Below, piece by piece: positions 11,952 to 12,949 of a stretch of DNA of 12,949 bases. A program made the position numbers and the translations under genes. Every line of letters starts with the position of its first letter. The first letter of the stretch is position 1. The notes beneath the pieces are model-generated. The model made no database searches. It had not been told where the DNA came from and saw only the letters and a program-made list of their open reading frames with translations. Source of the stretch: Bacillota bacterium (GTDB lineage Bacteria; Bacillota; Clostridia; Lachnospirales; Lachnospiraceae); the NCBI GenBank assembly GCA_023414985.1, contig JAEZLY010000320.1, positions 1 through 12,949 of the forward strand, read 5' to 3'.

Positions 11952-12949
11952 TTATTCTTCAGTTGCTTCTACAGATGCTTCTGCTGTGGGCTCGGGAGCT
12001 TCCAGAGCCTTTACGCTTAAGCTGATCTTCTTATCCTCTTTGTTGAATTCTACTACCTTAGCGGTGATTTCCTGACCAATCTTTAAAGCATCAGCAGGCT
12101 TCTCAACATGCTCTCTGGAAATCTGGGAAACATGTAATAATGCATCGATACCGGGCTCTAACTCGATGAAAGCACCGAAATCTGTCATACGTGCAACTGT
12201 ACCTTCTACGACATTACCAACTGCATATTTGGTCTCGGCATTGATCCAGGGATTAGCACCTTCGAACTTTAAGCTTAAAGCAATCTTCTCGCCCTGAATA
12301 TCCTTTACAAAAGCCTTTACGGTATCGCCAACCTTGAATACCTTCTTCGGATTCTCGACTCTACCCCAGCTCATTTCAGAGATATGAAGCAGACCGTCAG
12401 CGCCGCCTAAGTCGATGAATGCACCGAAATCGGTAATATTCTTAACGGTACCTTCTACTGTATCGCCAACCTTGATCTTCTCAAATAAATCCTTCTTTAA
12501 GGTTTCCTTCTTAGCAACGATCAGCTGCTTGCGGTCTCCGATAATTCTTCTCTTCTTAGGATTGAATTCGGTAATAACGAAATCAATCTTTTCTCCTGCA
12601 TACTTTGCAAGATCCTTCTCGTAGCTGTCGGAAATCAGACTTGCAGGAATAAATACTCTTGCTTCGTCGATGATAACGCTTAAGCCACCATTCAGTACAG
12701 CTGCAACCTTTGCGGAAAGAACCTCATGATTCTCGAAAGCTTCTTCGAGTCTCTTATTGCCCTTTTCTGCAGCAAGTCTCTTATAGGTCAGTGCAACCTG
12801 TCCTTCACCGTCATTTACCTTAAGAATCTTAGCCTGCATTACATCGCCGACATTGACAACGGTTCTTAAATCAAGATTAGGTGTATTGGTATATTCGTTT
12901 CTTGTAATGATACCTTCCGACTTGTAGCCTATATTTAAGATGATCTCAT
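11952..12949 (-). CDS. rpsA: S1-repeat RNA-binding protein, ribosomal protein S1-like (5' end cut off)
   Basis: The frame stays open to the right edge. Codons upstream of the internal ATG at 12839 read EIILNIGYKSEGIITRNEY and continue as S1 domain, so that ATG is not the start. About 332 codons are visible: the end of one S1 repeat, a second degenerate one (VLNGGLSVIIDEARVFIPASLI), and two canonical repeats (VEGTVKNITDFGAFIDLGGADGLLHISEMS; VEGTVARMTDFGAFIELEPGIDALLHVSQIS), then an acidic tail (PEPTAEASVEATEE). S1 proteins bind mRNA on the 30S subunit; in Firmicutes the role is less essential than in proteobacteria. In many clostridia such a protein is fused behind IspH; the window cannot show whether this one is. 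The stop is TAA (11954..11952), and cheR follows. Confidence 0.92.
   Translation of the reverse strand, partial: EIILNIGYKSEGIITRNEYTNTPNLDLRTVVNVGDVMQAKILKVNDGEGQVALTYKRLAAEKGNKRLEEAFENHEVLSAKVAAVLNGGLSVIIDEARVFIPASLISDSYEKDLAKYAGEKIDFVITEFNPKKRRIIGDRKQLIVAKKETLKKDLFEKIKVGDTVEGTVKNITDFGAFIDLGGADGLLHISEMSWGRVENPKKVFKVGDTVKAFVKDIQGEKIALSLKFEGANPWINAETKYAVGNVVEGTVARMTDFGAFIELEPGIDALLHVSQISREHVEKPADALKIGQEITAKVVEFNKEDKKISLSVKALEAPEPTAEASVEATEE

Overview
The window looks like a chromosomal housekeeping segment from a low-to-mid GC anaerobic Firmicute, most likely a Lachnospiraceae/Clostridium cluster XIVa bacterium. The reasons are the protein family variants (clostridial SMC, RecA, RecX, FtsY, an ACT-domain threonine ammonia-lyase, a multi-S1-repeat protein), strong GGAGG-type ribosome binding sites, sigmaA-like promoters and a Gram-positive LexA (Cheo) box at recA. 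The lineage is inferred from recall of protein families, not from a search. Every convincing gene lies on the minus strand, so the transcription order is the reverse of the coordinates.

In transcription order: the 3' two-thirds of an S1-repeat protein (rpsA-like, cut by the right edge) and cheR, which starts with TTG, form a short pair closed by a 12-bp hairpin. A 348-base gap follows, with a terminator, an inverted repeat, two promoter candidates and an operator-like dyad. Then come plsX and acpP (18 bases apart; phospholipid and fatty acid synthesis), a long hairpin, rnc (GTG start), smc and ftsY. The block acpP-rnc-smc-ftsY is a classic bacterial neighbourhood linking lipid synthesis, RNA processing, chromosome organisation and membrane protein targeting. 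After ftsY comes a catabolic-type threonine ammonia-lyase (ilvA/tdcB). A 411-base gap holding an orphan extended -10 promoter follows, then the SOS-controlled recA, its modulator recX, and the first 18 codons of what is probably a biotin-dependent carboxyltransferase at the left edge.

Several upstream-most start codons are probably wrong; better starts, chosen by Shine-Dalgarno spacing, are given for recA, ilvA, ftsY and plsX. I see no mobile element, CRISPR array, tRNA, rRNA, phage gene or defence system, and no convincing new multi-gene system. What deserves a second look is in the intergenic DNA: a 21-position near-perfect stem and a start-less open frame between recA and recX, a stem-loop abutting the recX ribosome binding site, an orphan promoter about 310 bases before recA, nested inverted repeats before ilvA, dyads over the ftsY and plsX promoter regions, and a long hairpin in front of the RNase III gene that might be its own substrate.
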